Shown here one piece after another: positions 54,961 to 63,927 of a DNA stretch of 64,000 bases. The notes beneath the pieces are model-generated. The model was given only the letters and a program-made list of their open reading frames with translations. It was not told where the DNA came from and did no database searches. Origin of the DNA: Rudanella paleaurantiibacter (lineage in GTDB: Bacteria > Bacteroidota > Bacteroidia > Cytophagales > Spirosomataceae); NCBI RefSeq assembly GCF_009184635.1, contig NZ_WELI01000013.1:95716-159715 (forward strand), given 5' to 3'. The translations under genes and the position numbers were made by a program. The stretch's first letter is position 1; each line of letters opens with the position of its first letter.

Positions 54961-55762
54961 AGGAATAGGACTGGGCACTATTTTACGTGCACTATTCTTC
55001 CCTCTAAAGGGTTTGAGCATGCCATAACTATGGTTCCGTTAACTACGACAAGATCCTCGTAAAAGTACACGTTGACAGTATTTTTATTGGCAGTTTATAC
55101 TGTAAATAAATGACTACATGTACACCTACCCTGTTATTGAGTTGTTGTATATTTTATTTTATTGTATGCTCAGTAGTAGGCTTTATGACAATCTAAAATA
55201 TAAATTATTGAAATAGCGATAAATATATTAGTCCATCCATGATCTAAAATTAATTTAGGGAAAATATTCATTCGTTACAGTCTGATATGACAGTAAAATA
55301 TTCTAAATTATTAATAATTCTTTTATCGAATTAGCATTAGTTTACTCGGCAGGATGTCTCTAGCTATTGTTATAGTTTGACGCATATTTGATTTTAAAAA
55401 TCAATAATTATAAATTAAAAAATCTACAAATTAGATCGAGAATGAAAGAAGATTCACTTCTATAAAATTGTATATTTCTAAGTTTGTGTAACCTTTCATC
55501 AGCCATTTCTTTTATATCTAATTTTTGGTTGTAAACCAGCGCGCATAGCCTGACAAGGATTTTGTCGTAGTTAGGATAGAGATTCGTAATACTTGCATTA
55601 AAGCTCTTAAGTGTCTAAATGTCAGATATATAAAGGTGAATTGGGTACAAATTGAAAATCGGGTTTAAGGGATGATAAAATCCGTTAATCTAAATTTTAT
55701 ATCAAGTTCACAGTTGGATTTTAGAAAACGCTAAATTGCATTGACGATAATTTTGAAAACTA
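54961..55762. other. AT-rich non-coding region
   Basis: No gene or clear repeat is seen. It is strongly AT-rich, unlike the left half of the window. TAATTTTG at 55748-55755, only 8 bases before the next ATG, matches a -7 box but has no good -33 partner. Confidence 0.6.
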
Positions 55763-56146
55763 ATGGTACAAAAAATAGACTTGGGTGAAGTCGAAAATTT
55801 AAAAGATAAAATCGGACAACGCTTTGAAATATTAAGACGCGATCTTAACCTTTCACAAGCTGAATTAGCCGAGGAGATGGGAACGACTCAAAACCTGATT
55901 TTTCGACTTGAGAACGGGCTTAAGGTATCACAGACATCGCTTTTCTCTGCTTTTCTCTACTTCTATAAAAACAAACAGTTAAATCCTGAGTGGTTATTTT
56001 CGCCCGAAAATGAATATGTGCCCCAATATCACGATGAGAAACTCTTGAATATACAACATAATATAGCCAAAAGCAGGAAGAAGCTTGACTTGATAAATGA
56101 TTTAATCCGCCAATTCAAGGATAATGACCTGATGCCTGATTTGTAA
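55763..56146 (+). CDS. XRE-family HTH regulator
   Basis: The 127-aa protein has a Cro/C1-type HTH (about 15-75: IGQRFEILRRDLNLSQAELA, then GTTQNLIFRLENG) and a helical, charged C-terminal tail (about 90-127, KSRKKLDLINDLIRQFKD) that may dimerise. It stands alone in an AT-rich region between dead insertion sequences. Such regulators are typical of mobile elements. Its target is unknown; no partner toxin or integrase is seen nearby. Confidence 0.8.
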   Translation: MVQKIDLGEVENLKDKIGQRFEILRRDLNLSQAELAEEMGTTQNLIFRLENGLKVSQTSLFSAFLYFYKNKQLNPEWLFSPENEYVPQYHDEKLLNIQHNIAKSRKKLDLINDLIRQFKDNDLMPDL

Positions 56147-56289
56147 ACAGCCACCGGATTTAGACCTTGCCGAAGAGAGACCGGCCTGTGGAGCGATCAC
56201 CTATTCTATTTACGAAGTATAGTAAATATGGATTCTACATCACTGGTTCTTTATAGATTACCGAGCGGCAGGCTTAAGTGAACCCTTCC

Positions 56290-57690
56290 CGGTCCTGGCT
56301 ATCTTGTGCGCTAAAAGGGTTCACCAGACCTTCGACCTGGCCGTTAGTCCATTCCAAAGAGAACGCTTGCCTTTGGGTCGTACAGTCCTATTGCAGACTA
56401 CATACAATTTGATGGCTTCCTAAGCCAGAGCCGCGCAGCCCTCTACCAGTCGTTCGTTGAGCTTGTCTACTTACTTAGCTTTCATCAGCGCCTTAAAAGA
56501 CAAGGCTAACGTACGAACCTGTTTTGCATCGGACAGATGTTAAACAGACGTTGCATATACTCTTTAACGGGTTGAGTAGGTCATCTATTCGTAGGCCGCG
56601 CCAATCAGCCATTTACTTACCGGGTAGTCAACTCGACGTATAGTGAACTTCGTAGATTTTGCTTCGCGCAGAAAACAACTGACGACCCGGTGTAGGCTCT
56701 GAAAACTTCCTTTATAGCCTGGTGTCTGTAGTGCCTGGTGAAGCGTTTTAATATGCCGTTGACCCTCACTCCACCGTCGGCGGAGGTATTTCCTTACAGC
56801 GCAGTACAGGCCACCAGCGATGGAAGGTTTAGGGGGATAAGGGGGATAGCGCTCATATATGCCGCGAGAAGTCCAACTTAGTGGTGAATCAGCAGATACA
56901 CTTGATGACCACCTGATACTCCTTGTCCTTTTAATAGATTTGTTGTGCTAATGCAGCAGGTAGCTCAACAGGCTGAAATTGCTCTTTGGCGCCTATTTCG
57001 CTAAGAGCCTGTTTCATAGTAGGACAGTAGGTTTCCACTACTTCGTTGTATGGCATCGCCAAAGTTCTCGAGTGAATACCGTTGATCGGCCCCTGAGGAT
57101 CGACTTGGGCTGCGGGAAAGGCATAGGTACTGGCCAGATCCCAATTGATAATTTTGGCACCGGGGTGTTTGTTAAGTCATGTCTTCAGAGGGGGCTAGGG
57201 CGGGCAACAGGTCAATAGCCTACTTCTTTCCAGATCGACCAAGATGGTGCAATACCGCTCTCATTTTCTACACACCCAGTCGTCTACGCCCAGCAAACGT
57301 GGTATCGTAGCTATAGGTAACGTCTATATCCGCGCCTAGCGCAACAGCGTTAAACCGCTGAAGAGGAGTCCAAACAAACAGCCAACTAGACAGTCACACT
57401 GGTCACCAGCGACTAAACCTAACTGGCGTAGCTATCCTTGATTATTCGATAGCCACCGTGAGTAAGGTCGTATGTAGTGGTTGAAGTGATCGGTGAAGAT
57501 ACGCCGATCACAGGTCTGGTTATCACAAAAGAACTTACGCACTTGTAGCAACCAGAAAAAGGGTTGGCCAGCCACCGGTAGGTATGTTAACCACCGGTGA
57601 TACCGCGAATGAAGGCGGGCACTGGTATGGCCGTATAGCGGACAATTAGCATAAACTGACATACTAGTAATGTAAGTCATGATACGTCGG
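56290..57690 (-). pseudogene. ISL3-family transposase, decayed
   Basis: On the minus strand the zinc-binding start is readable (NCPLYGHTSARLHSRYHRW, LPVAGQPFFWLLQVRKFFC, CDRRIFTDHF), then TILVDLERSRLLTCCPP, LNKHPGAKIINWDLASTYAF, and near the end RRVDYPVSKW, DKLNERLVEG and KLYVV, with many stops and frame changes. The second Cys of the first zinc pair is replaced (CPLYG). All blocks are in ISL3 order, so this is one old copy in decay. Confidence 0.8.
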
Positions 57691-57815
57691 TTTGCTGTTC
57701 AATGGCCTGACAAGTCAAAGAGCAGATAGGCGGAGTGAAATTGGCGAACACCCCACATAGCTACTCCGTTCACAAAATTGACGAAGAACAATCACAACTT
57801 ACAGACCTTAATGGG

Positions 57816-58061
57816 TCAGGTACAGGCTCTTTCAGCCATTGTGCGTTGATCGCGGGAATGAATGTGAACACTGGCCTGTCCGCAATGTGGGCAGTGATTT
57901 TGAATTACCAAAGAGGTTAAAGTAATGACGAGCCGTAGGTCAAAGCAATCAACCTGCTGGATAGTCATTGTGGACAATGGGGATGCAAAGTCAGAGAACA
58001 TCCCATAGAATTGGTTGATAACCAAAAGTGTGGGTGAAACTCTTTTATTGGCAATTAGCAA
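57816..58061 (-). pseudogene. ISL3 transposase N-terminal fragment
   Basis: An 81-codon open frame reads VITLTSLVIQNHCPHCGQAS and VHIHSRDQRTMAE, the N-terminal zinc-finger start of an ISL3 transposase, here with CPHC intact. It stops before the catalytic core. It lies 140 bases upstream of the larger ISL3 remnant and comes from a different copy. Confidence 0.7.
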
Positions 58062-58166
58062 TATCTCTCAACCAACAGATAAATTACTTTAGAAAGGCTA
58101 ATAAAAACCATTTTTCATAAGCAGGATATGTCTATTATAGATGATTGACTAGCAGTTTGCTAAGCG

Positions 58167-58204
58167 CCATTGCAATTACTTGCATATGCAAGTAATTGCA
58201 ATGG
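58167..58204. repeat. Perfect 38-bp palindrome
   Basis: CCATTGCAATTACTTGCAT (58167-58185) is followed directly by its exact complement (58186-58204) with no loop. It lies 34 bases past the end of the parA/DUF3408-like operon. It lacks a T-run on either strand. Confidence 0.9.
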
Positions 58205-58237
58205 TTCGGTCGTGTTTGCAAGGGTAGTTTGTAAAAA

Positions 58238-58723
58238 TTACAAATCTAGATCCGTTTCCGCGGCCTGAATATTTATGCGAACTATCGTTCGCATAATCTT
58301 TCTATGTGACTCAAAATGCGCTACTAATATGTTGTCCAGGATCTGCTGAAGGCTGGTATTTATCCCTTCACGCTCACAGTAAACCTTGATTGCATGTAAT
58401 CGCTTGTGAGCGAGTGATGAAATCAATATGTGCTTTACTGTATTCTTTTGCTTGTTCGGAATAGCGTATATCCCAATATATTGATCAATCGAAGTAACGG
58501 AAGTAACATTCGTCTCCTTGTCGCCTTTGCCAGAAGACTTCTCTGTAATGACTTCCTGATGACCTTCGCTTTGAACAGATCCGATACTCGTAGCTGATGG
58601 GTCAACTTTTTCTTCTTTATTGACACCCAGCTTTGCGATAAACGAGTCCAAAGACGGGGACGAACCATCCCCAATGAGTGCATTTATGTCAGGGACGCCT
58701 ATCCCATTCTTAGACTTTGCCAT
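58238..58723 (-). CDS. DUF3408-like conjugation/partition accessory protein
   Basis: The 161-aa protein has a disordered first half and a C-terminal ribbon/helix region (about 90-150, HILISSLAHKRLHAIKVYC, then TSLQQILDNILVAHFESHRK) that resembles DUF3408 proteins encoded next to ParA-like TraA in Bacteroidota conjugative elements. The C-terminal part has the look of a DNA-binding helix pair, so it may act as the centromere-binding partner of ParA. It begins one base after parA. A perfect 38-bp palindrome follows it. Confidence 0.7.
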   Translation of the reverse strand: MAKSKNGIGVPDINALIGDGSSPSLDSFIAKLGVNKEEKVDPSATSIGSVQSEGHQEVITEKSSGKGDKETNVTSVTSIDQYIGIYAIPNKQKNTVKHILISSLAHKRLHAIKVYCEREGINTSLQQILDNILVAHFESHRKIMRTIVRINIQAAETDLDL

Positions 58724-58724
58724 A

Positions 58725-59420
58725 TTACCCCTTTATCGTTTCGTTTAAATGCTCTTCCAACTTGGCAAACTCCTCCATAAAACTTTCCACCATTCCTTCC
58801 GTCGAGGGGAACAACGTTGAGCTATCCCGCTTCATAAAAACCCGATCATACAGGATCGTCTTGAAACGGTACGCATAGTTCATCTTGTCCAGATAGTCAC
58901 TGATCGACTCCATGAATACTGGCGATTCTCCTTTCTTGACCCGGTTATAAACCACCGCTAACGGTAATGACGGGTTCATTCGCTTGTGGAACGTTAGTGT
59001 TTCCACACCGGAAGCAAATACCTTAGCTTCCATCTCAAAGGGGACGATCAACAGATCAAGTAGCTCACTCAATCCCTCCACACCAGCCACGTTCAGCGTA
59101 CCCGGCAGATCAACGAAAATGTAATCGGCCGTGCCACTTTCCTTCAACAGACGCAACAAGCCGACGGCTTGCATAACATTCGACGCAGCTATCTCATAGG
59201 GCTTTAGTCCTTGTGAGTTAAACTCCTGTGCCAACAGAGGTTCTTTACGTAATTTGTCGAGGTCGTTATGCCCCTGACGGTGAAGTGAGTGCTGAGGATC
59301 ATCGCAATCTAACACCATCACTTTTTTACCACTTGCCCATAAATGAGTGGCCACCAACGCTGTAAGTGTTGTTTTCCCAACACCCCCCTTTTGGGAGCTG
59401 AAACACAGAATTTTTGTCAT
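58725..59420 (-). CDS. parA: ParA-family ATPase
   Basis: The 231-aa protein has the deviant Walker A motif QKGGVGKTT (signature K11, P-loop K16), VMVLDCDDPQHS (A') and YIFVDLPGTLN (Walker B region). It has no N-terminal HTH, so it is of the small ParA/MinD-like type used for plasmid partition and found as TraA in Bacteroidota conjugative elements. It is operonic with the DUF3408-like gene and divergent from the mobilisation genes. An 88-bp array of 8-bp repeats lies about 250 bases upstream. Confidence 0.9.
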   Translation of the reverse strand: MTKILCFSSQKGGVGKTTLTALVATHLWASGKKVMVLDCDDPQHSLHRQGHNDLDKLRKEPLLAQEFNSQGLKPYEIAASNVMQAVGLLRLLKESGTADYIFVDLPGTLNVAGVEGLSELLDLLIVPFEMEAKVFASGVETLTFHKRMNPSLPLAVVYNRVKKGESPVFMESISDYLDKMNYAYRFKTILYDRVFMKRDSSTLFPSTEGMVESFMEEFAKLEEHLNETIKG

Positions 59421-59566
59421 ACCCGTTTTGATATATAAAAGCTATTAAAGAACGCTAATTTATATTGAAATGGACAGTACAAACCAATACAGCTATGGAT
59501 TATTTATACCCCAAAATCTACATGGTTTTTTAACCTACTAATAATCAGCTTTCTAAATATACAAAC

Positions 59567-59671
59567 AAACAAACTGAGCAAGCAACAAACCAACCAACTA
59601 AGCAACAAACAAACTGAGCAAGCAACAATCAAACTGAGTGAGCAACAAATAAACCAAGTGAGTGAGTGAGT
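59567..59671. repeat. Low-complexity AACAAAC/GAGCAAGC tract
   Basis: Imperfect 4-bp-periodic repeats (CAAACAAACTGAGCAAGC, three times with variation, then GTGAGTGAGTGA) lead directly into the 8-bp array. Confidence 0.75.
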
Positions 59672-59759
59672 GAGCAATTAAGTAATTGAGCAATTGGGGG
59701 TTTGAGTAATTGAGTAATTAAGCAATTGAGTAATTGAGCAATTGAGTAATTGAGCAATT
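59672..59759. repeat. Eleven-unit array of an 8-bp repeat
   Basis: Units of (G/A)AG(C/T)AATT run in strict 8-bp phase: three copies at 59672-59695, one degenerate unit GGGGGTTT at 59696-59703, and seven copies at 59704-59759. C and T alternate in several places, giving a 16-bp higher period. It lies between divergent parA and mob genes. Confidence 0.85.
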
Positions 59760-60527
59760 AGAAGACCAGCTCTTTAACTCATTGTATATAAAAATGTTAA
59801 GGGTCAAATTTTTGTAAACGCATTTATAAAAGTTACATAATTTTTTGCCCATTTCCTACCCTAAATTTTCAATGACGAAAGCATCATGCTCAAACCAAAT
59901 CCAAAAATTATGTACAACACTTTTTGTAATTCGACTTCCCATTTTTCACCCAAAATTCATCTAAAACATACCCTCAAACCACTACATTTTTTCGCCTTGA
60001 GTACCCCTTGCTCAATACCAATCCATAACATAAAACCCGCCTTTACATCGGCACGTCGAACCCATACTACTCTGCCTCATCAACAGGCACTACCAGGCAA
60101 CCACCTGGACATAGGCCCGGATAAGCCCGACCCTATCAATGCACCAGCACCGATACAAAAACACCCCGGACTCGACTGAAATACTCCGAAAACAGCCAAA
60201 ATAGCAATTGGCTGATTAACAGCACTTTATATAATTACACAGCTACGCTCGTTAGGCATAAAATCAGCCAGATCAGCCAGATTCCCACAATATGCATTTT
60301 CAATCGGTGCTTGCAAATACAAATCAGGATGCCTAACTTCACCCAGCCCAATGCCTTCTTTAACAGAAGGAGCAAGAGCAATTTTGTAAACAAACTTCCT
60401 GACCCTTCGCTTCGCTCGGTTCAGTCGTTCGTCTCCAAAATTGCTCTTGCTCTGCGAGGCCACACCCGACCCAGCCCTCCGCTAACGCATCCGGGCCTAA
60501 AACACGAAACCGTAAAAGCAAAAACAA
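59760..60527. other. Intergenic region, probable oriT area
   Basis: The space upstream of the mobilisation genes has no convincing gene. It holds a 17-bp inverted repeat at 60370-60452 (listed) and ATCCTG on the minus strand at 60330-60325, the core of known MOBP nick sites. Position next to mobC and the relaxase gene is where an oriT is expected. Confidence 0.5.
60370..60452. repeat. 17-bp inverted repeat upstream of mob genes
   Basis: GAGCAAGAGCAATTTTG (60370-60386) is exactly complementary to 60436-60452; the 49-base centre contains CTTCGCTTCGCTCGG. Relaxases often recognise an inverted repeat beside the nick, so this is an oriT candidate; a terminator is less likely for lack of a T-run. 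Confidence 0.65.
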
Positions 60528-61001
60528 ATGGAAGAACACGAACTTGAGTTAGGGGAGAAGCCCCGTCCGAATTACCGCAAGAAAAGTGGGCCTAAGCCGA
60601 GAGAAGTCGGAAAGAATAGCGACTACGTTTTATCATTTCGAGTAACAGAAAGCGAACAAGAACAACTCATTCACGAGCACGAAATCGCGTCAGCACAGTC
60701 CAAAATTTCGTTTGCCAATTTTCTAAAAGGGAAGGTTATGCAGACGAATGGTGTACGCAAGACTCGCAAGAGAAACCAAAATCAAAACCAGTCCGATGCT
60801 CAGTTATCAGCAAGTATCATGACCTATCTGGGGCTTATAAATAGACACCTTCATACCCTATGCGAAAGCCTTGCAGAGATCAATCAAAAGGCAAATCATT
60901 TAGAAGTAGAATCATCGGAAACTCTTCGAAATAGCTTGAACAAACAACGTGCTGACCTTGATGCCTTGATAGCAAAAATTGAAGCGTGGTACCAAGATTA
61001 A
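60528..61001 (+). CDS. mobC: MobC-like relaxosome accessory protein
   Basis: The 157-aa protein starts with a basic segment (RPNYRKKSGPKPREVG), then a ribbon-helix-helix-like region (about 30-72, YVLSFRVTESEQEQLIHEH and FANFLKGKVMQ) and a helical C-terminal half. This matches the plasmid mobilisation proteins of the MobC/BmgA type in Bacteroidota, which bind oriT and help the relaxase nick. It ends 10 bases before the relaxase gene, the usual pairing. Confidence 0.8.
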   Translation: MEEHELELGEKPRPNYRKKSGPKPREVGKNSDYVLSFRVTESEQEQLIHEHEIASAQSKISFANFLKGKVMQTNGVRKTRKRNQNQNQSDAQLSASIMTYLGLINRHLHTLCESLAEINQKANHLEVESSETLRNSLNKQRADLDALIAKIEAWYQD

Positions 61002-61011
61002 CTCCTAAAAG

Positions 61012-63894
61012 ATGATCGTAAAATTAACAACCAGCATCAGTGTAAAGGGTACCGCTCGTTACAACGATCAGAAGGTAGACAACGGTGAAGCCTCCGTTCT
61101 GTTAACCAAAAATTTTGTCTCTGAAAAGCTGGCAGCAAGGGAAAGTTTTCGTTCGCATGTTTTAGAACTTTACGCCAGTTTCAATCCCCGTATCAGCAAA
61201 CCGGGGGTTCATTTCGTACTCGCTTTCAGTCCACAGGAAACCGTCAGCGACGAGAAGCTATCCCAGATTGGGCAAGAGTTCATGGACAAGATGGGATTCG
61301 GTAAGCAGCCCTATGTTATCTATCGCCATCACGATACCGCCCATCCTCATGCCCATATTGTATCTGTACTTGTTGACGGAAACGGCAATAAGGTATCAGA
61401 AGACTTTATCAAGCATCGGTGCAACACCGCCCGCAAGGAGCTTGAGATAGCCCATAACCTCATCAAGGCCGAAGAGCAAAATCAAATCCTGACCATTTCC
61501 TCTACACTGCCCGAACACGCTATCCACTACGGCCAGCAGGAAACCAAGAAGGCCATCGGCAACGTCGTACAGACGGCCATGCGCGATTACAGTTTCTCCC
61601 GGCTCGAAGAGTTCAGCGCCTTCATCGGTGCCTATAACGTGCAAATGAACGTGCTGGGGCAGAAACTAGGAAGTACATGGAAAGGGATCACCTTCCAGCT
61701 CACTGACGAGGAGAAGACGCCCCTGAGTCCATCGGTCAAAGCCAGCTCCTACCATTTCGCGCCGACCCTTGACCGACTCGAAAACCGGTTTCGTAGCGGG
61801 AGCCAGAAGAAAGCCGCCAACCGGCCCGCCCTGCTCAAGCGGATCGAGCGTAGTATGCGCGACTTCCAGCACGTCTCCGAGGTCGACTTCAAAGCCGCCT
61901 TACGCGATGCCGGCATTCAGGTACTCGAACAGAACGATAGCTACGTTTACGTTGACCACCAGAAACGAGCCGTGTACAGCGAAAACGAGCTGGGGCCGAT
62001 GTACACCTACCGGCACCTGCACCGGAACTTCGTGGAGGAAAGCGTAATCCGGGAAAGCCGTATCTATCCGCTGCAAACCCCTACCAACACACCGGTTCGG
62101 GCCCCGGCCCCGACACAGGCTCCGCAGCCTACGCTCTCTGTGGTTCCTCCCCCTGAGTCACCCGCCAGCAATGTACGCCCCCCAGCCCCGGTAAACCCAC
62201 CCAACCCCACGACACCCGAAGAACGTCGACGGTTAGGAAAACTGGTTTCCGAATCCTACCAGGACTATAAAAAGGAAACGAACATCTTTTTTGAAAGCAG
62301 CCTGATTAACGCTTTCCCCTTCGAGCATCTCCGGGATCAACTGATCCGAAAGGGTCATTCGCCAGCCGTGGCCACCGGGGCCGTATCGGAATTTGAACGC
62401 TACAAGCGCGAACAGTTCCCCCAGATCATCAGCCGGGAAATAAGCTACTTTGAGCAACAGGCCGGGCAGTTTCTCAAACTGGCTATGGCTATGCCCATTC
62501 CCGCCGAGAGCCGGATCACCTTTCTGGAACGAATGGGGTTTGTCCTCACCGATACCGGAACCGAGGGAAAAGCTCTGACGCATCCCTCCTCATCGGTACA
62601 CCGAATGCCCATTGCCCCGGCTGATTACGGCAAACTCGTCGCCCGTAGCGGGGCTCCGGTTCCCATACCGCAAACCTTTAGCCGGGAAGAGAAGGCCGCT
62701 CTGCTGGCCGCAGCCACCGGCAAATCCATCGAAGGGGTTTCGCCCTATACCGTGCGGGTAGTCATCCTGAAAAGCCTGCTGCCACCGGCCACCTTTGAAA
62801 CGTTGAGTAAAGACCTCAATCGGGCCTACCTCCAGCAGTTGCCCGACCTGAGCGGATCGGCCGGTACAGGTGGTATCGTCGAAGCCCTCTACACCCGTGG
62901 CATCGTCCTCAACACGGCACCGGGAAGCCCGCCCACGGCTGGATTTTACAATACCCCCCCGAGTAGCTTCGTGGTCCTAAGCGAAACCCTCCAACGTCAG
63001 TTGGAACAGACCGCCCTGCCTGCCGATTATACTGACCGTATTCAAGCTCTGAACACGCCCGTAGGCCGGACGATGGTGCTCTATCAGCAAGCCCTCGACA
63101 GCAAGCGGGAGGACCGCCAGCGGCAACTCGAAAAACAGCTTGTCGAACGAGCCCCCGAATTGCAGGGACAGAACGGGGCCGTTCTGTTGCAAACCTTGTT
63201 CACAACCACAGTGGGCATCAAGCAGCCGCAACAACGCCCCATTGAGAAAAAGGAAGAACGCAGAAACGCCCGCAGCAACTACCTCCAAAGCTTACTCTGG
63301 AAAGACTACCCCGCAGCCCGGATGCAGAAAGGCTACTTCTACGAAAGCAGCCTGCTTCGTAACCCGGCCGACTTTCCCACCTCCCGGCTGGTCTCTTACC
63401 TGAACGCCCCCCCGCATTCGGTTGGCCGCGCCGAGGCCGAAGCCGTAGTCGCCAACTTCAAAGCCGGACGCCTGAAAGAGGCATTCGCCATTGAACAGAA
63501 AGACACCGAGCATTTTGCCAGAGGTGCCAAGAATATGCTCAACCTCTTGGCCGACGCACCCCTCCAACCCGCCGACCGGCTGGCATTGCTCAGGACAATG
63601 GGATACCCCCTTGAGCCGTCAGCCGAGGGAACCTTGCGGTTTACCTATCCGGGCGATTCATTTATCCGCTACTCGCCCAACGCCCATGAGCTGAAACGAC
63701 TCCAGGCCGAGCCCGCCATAGGGCTACCAATCAAACTGCCGGGAAATGGACTACCAGCCGCCGAACGAACCCTCTATGAGAAACTCGCCAACGGTGAACC
63801 CATGATGCCCGTCAAAAACAGGGAAGTTGCGCCTACCTTTTATAATATGGACATCGAACGAGTCCGAGCCGTATTAGAGTGTGTGGACAATTAG
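61012..63894 (+). CDS. mobA: MOBP-type relaxase (mobilisation protein)
   Basis: The N-terminal ~200 residues form a relaxase domain: catalytic-Tyr candidate Y17 in GTARYNDQK and the metal-binding triad in YRHHDTAHPHAHIV (H111, H113, H115). It nicks oriT and leads the strand into the recipient. A proline-rich linker (about 350-405) follows. The long C-terminal region (about 405-955) contains two related segments starting YQDYKKETNIFFESSLINAF and WKDYPAARMQKGYFYESSLL, suggesting an internal duplication of unknown role. No helicase or primase motif is seen. The last residues (ECVDN) may be encoded by the end of an insertion sequence, so the natural C-terminus may be longer. Confidence 0.85.
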   Translation: MIVKLTTSISVKGTARYNDQKVDNGEASVLLTKNFVSEKLAARESFRSHVLELYASFNPRISKPGVHFVLAFSPQETVSDEKLSQIGQEFMDKMGFGKQPYVIYRHHDTAHPHAHIVSVLVDGNGNKVSEDFIKHRCNTARKELEIAHNLIKAEEQNQILTISSTLPEHAIHYGQQETKKAIGNVVQTAMRDYSFSRLEEFSAFIGAYNVQMNVLGQKLGSTWKGITFQLTDEEKTPLSPSVKASSYHFAPTLDRLENRFRSGSQKKAANRPALLKRIERSMRDFQHVSEVDFKAALRDAGIQVLEQNDSYVYVDHQKRAVYSENELGPMYTYRHLHRNFVEESVIRESRIYPLQTPTNTPVRAPAPTQAPQPTLSVVPPPESPASNVRPPAPVNPPNPTTPEERRRLGKLVSESYQDYKKETNIFFESSLINAFPFEHLRDQLIRKGHSPAVATGAVSEFERYKREQFPQIISREISYFEQQAGQFLKLAMAMPIPAESRITFLERMGFVLTDTGTEGKALTHPSSSVHRMPIAPADYGKLVARSGAPVPIPQTFSREEKAALLAAATGKSIEGVSPYTVRVVILKSLLPPATFETLSKDLNRAYLQQLPDLSGSAGTGGIVEALYTRGIVLNTAPGSPPTAGFYNTPPSSFVVLSETLQRQLEQTALPADYTDRIQALNTPVGRTMVLYQQALDSKREDRQRQLEKQLVERAPELQGQNGAVLLQTLFTTTVGIKQPQQRPIEKKEERRNARSNYLQSLLWKDYPAARMQKGYFYESSLLRNPADFPTSRLVSYLNAPPHSVGRAEAEAVVANFKAGRLKEAFAIEQKDTEHFARGAKNMLNLLADAPLQPADRLALLRTMGYPLEPSAEGTLRFTYPGDSFIRYSPNAHELKRLQAEPAIGLPIKLPGNGLPAAERTLYEKLANGEPMMPVKNREVAPTFYNMDIERVRAVLECVDN

Positions 63895-63927
63895 GATAAA
63901 CTTACCCAATCCTACGATCTTTGTGGC

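Noticed and set aside
56979..57218. 79-codon plus-strand frame in the ISL3 remnant
   Set aside because: It is antisense to readable transposase blocks (SEIGAKEQF, MPYNEVVETY) and so is a shadow.
59886..60179. 97-codon open frame between parA and mobC
   Set aside because: Low-complexity, His/Pro/Thr-rich translation with no domain; more likely non-coding DNA near oriT.
60227..60463. 78-codon minus-strand frame in the mob intergenic region
   Set aside because: It overlaps the 17-bp inverted repeat and shows no family resemblance; coding potential not supported.
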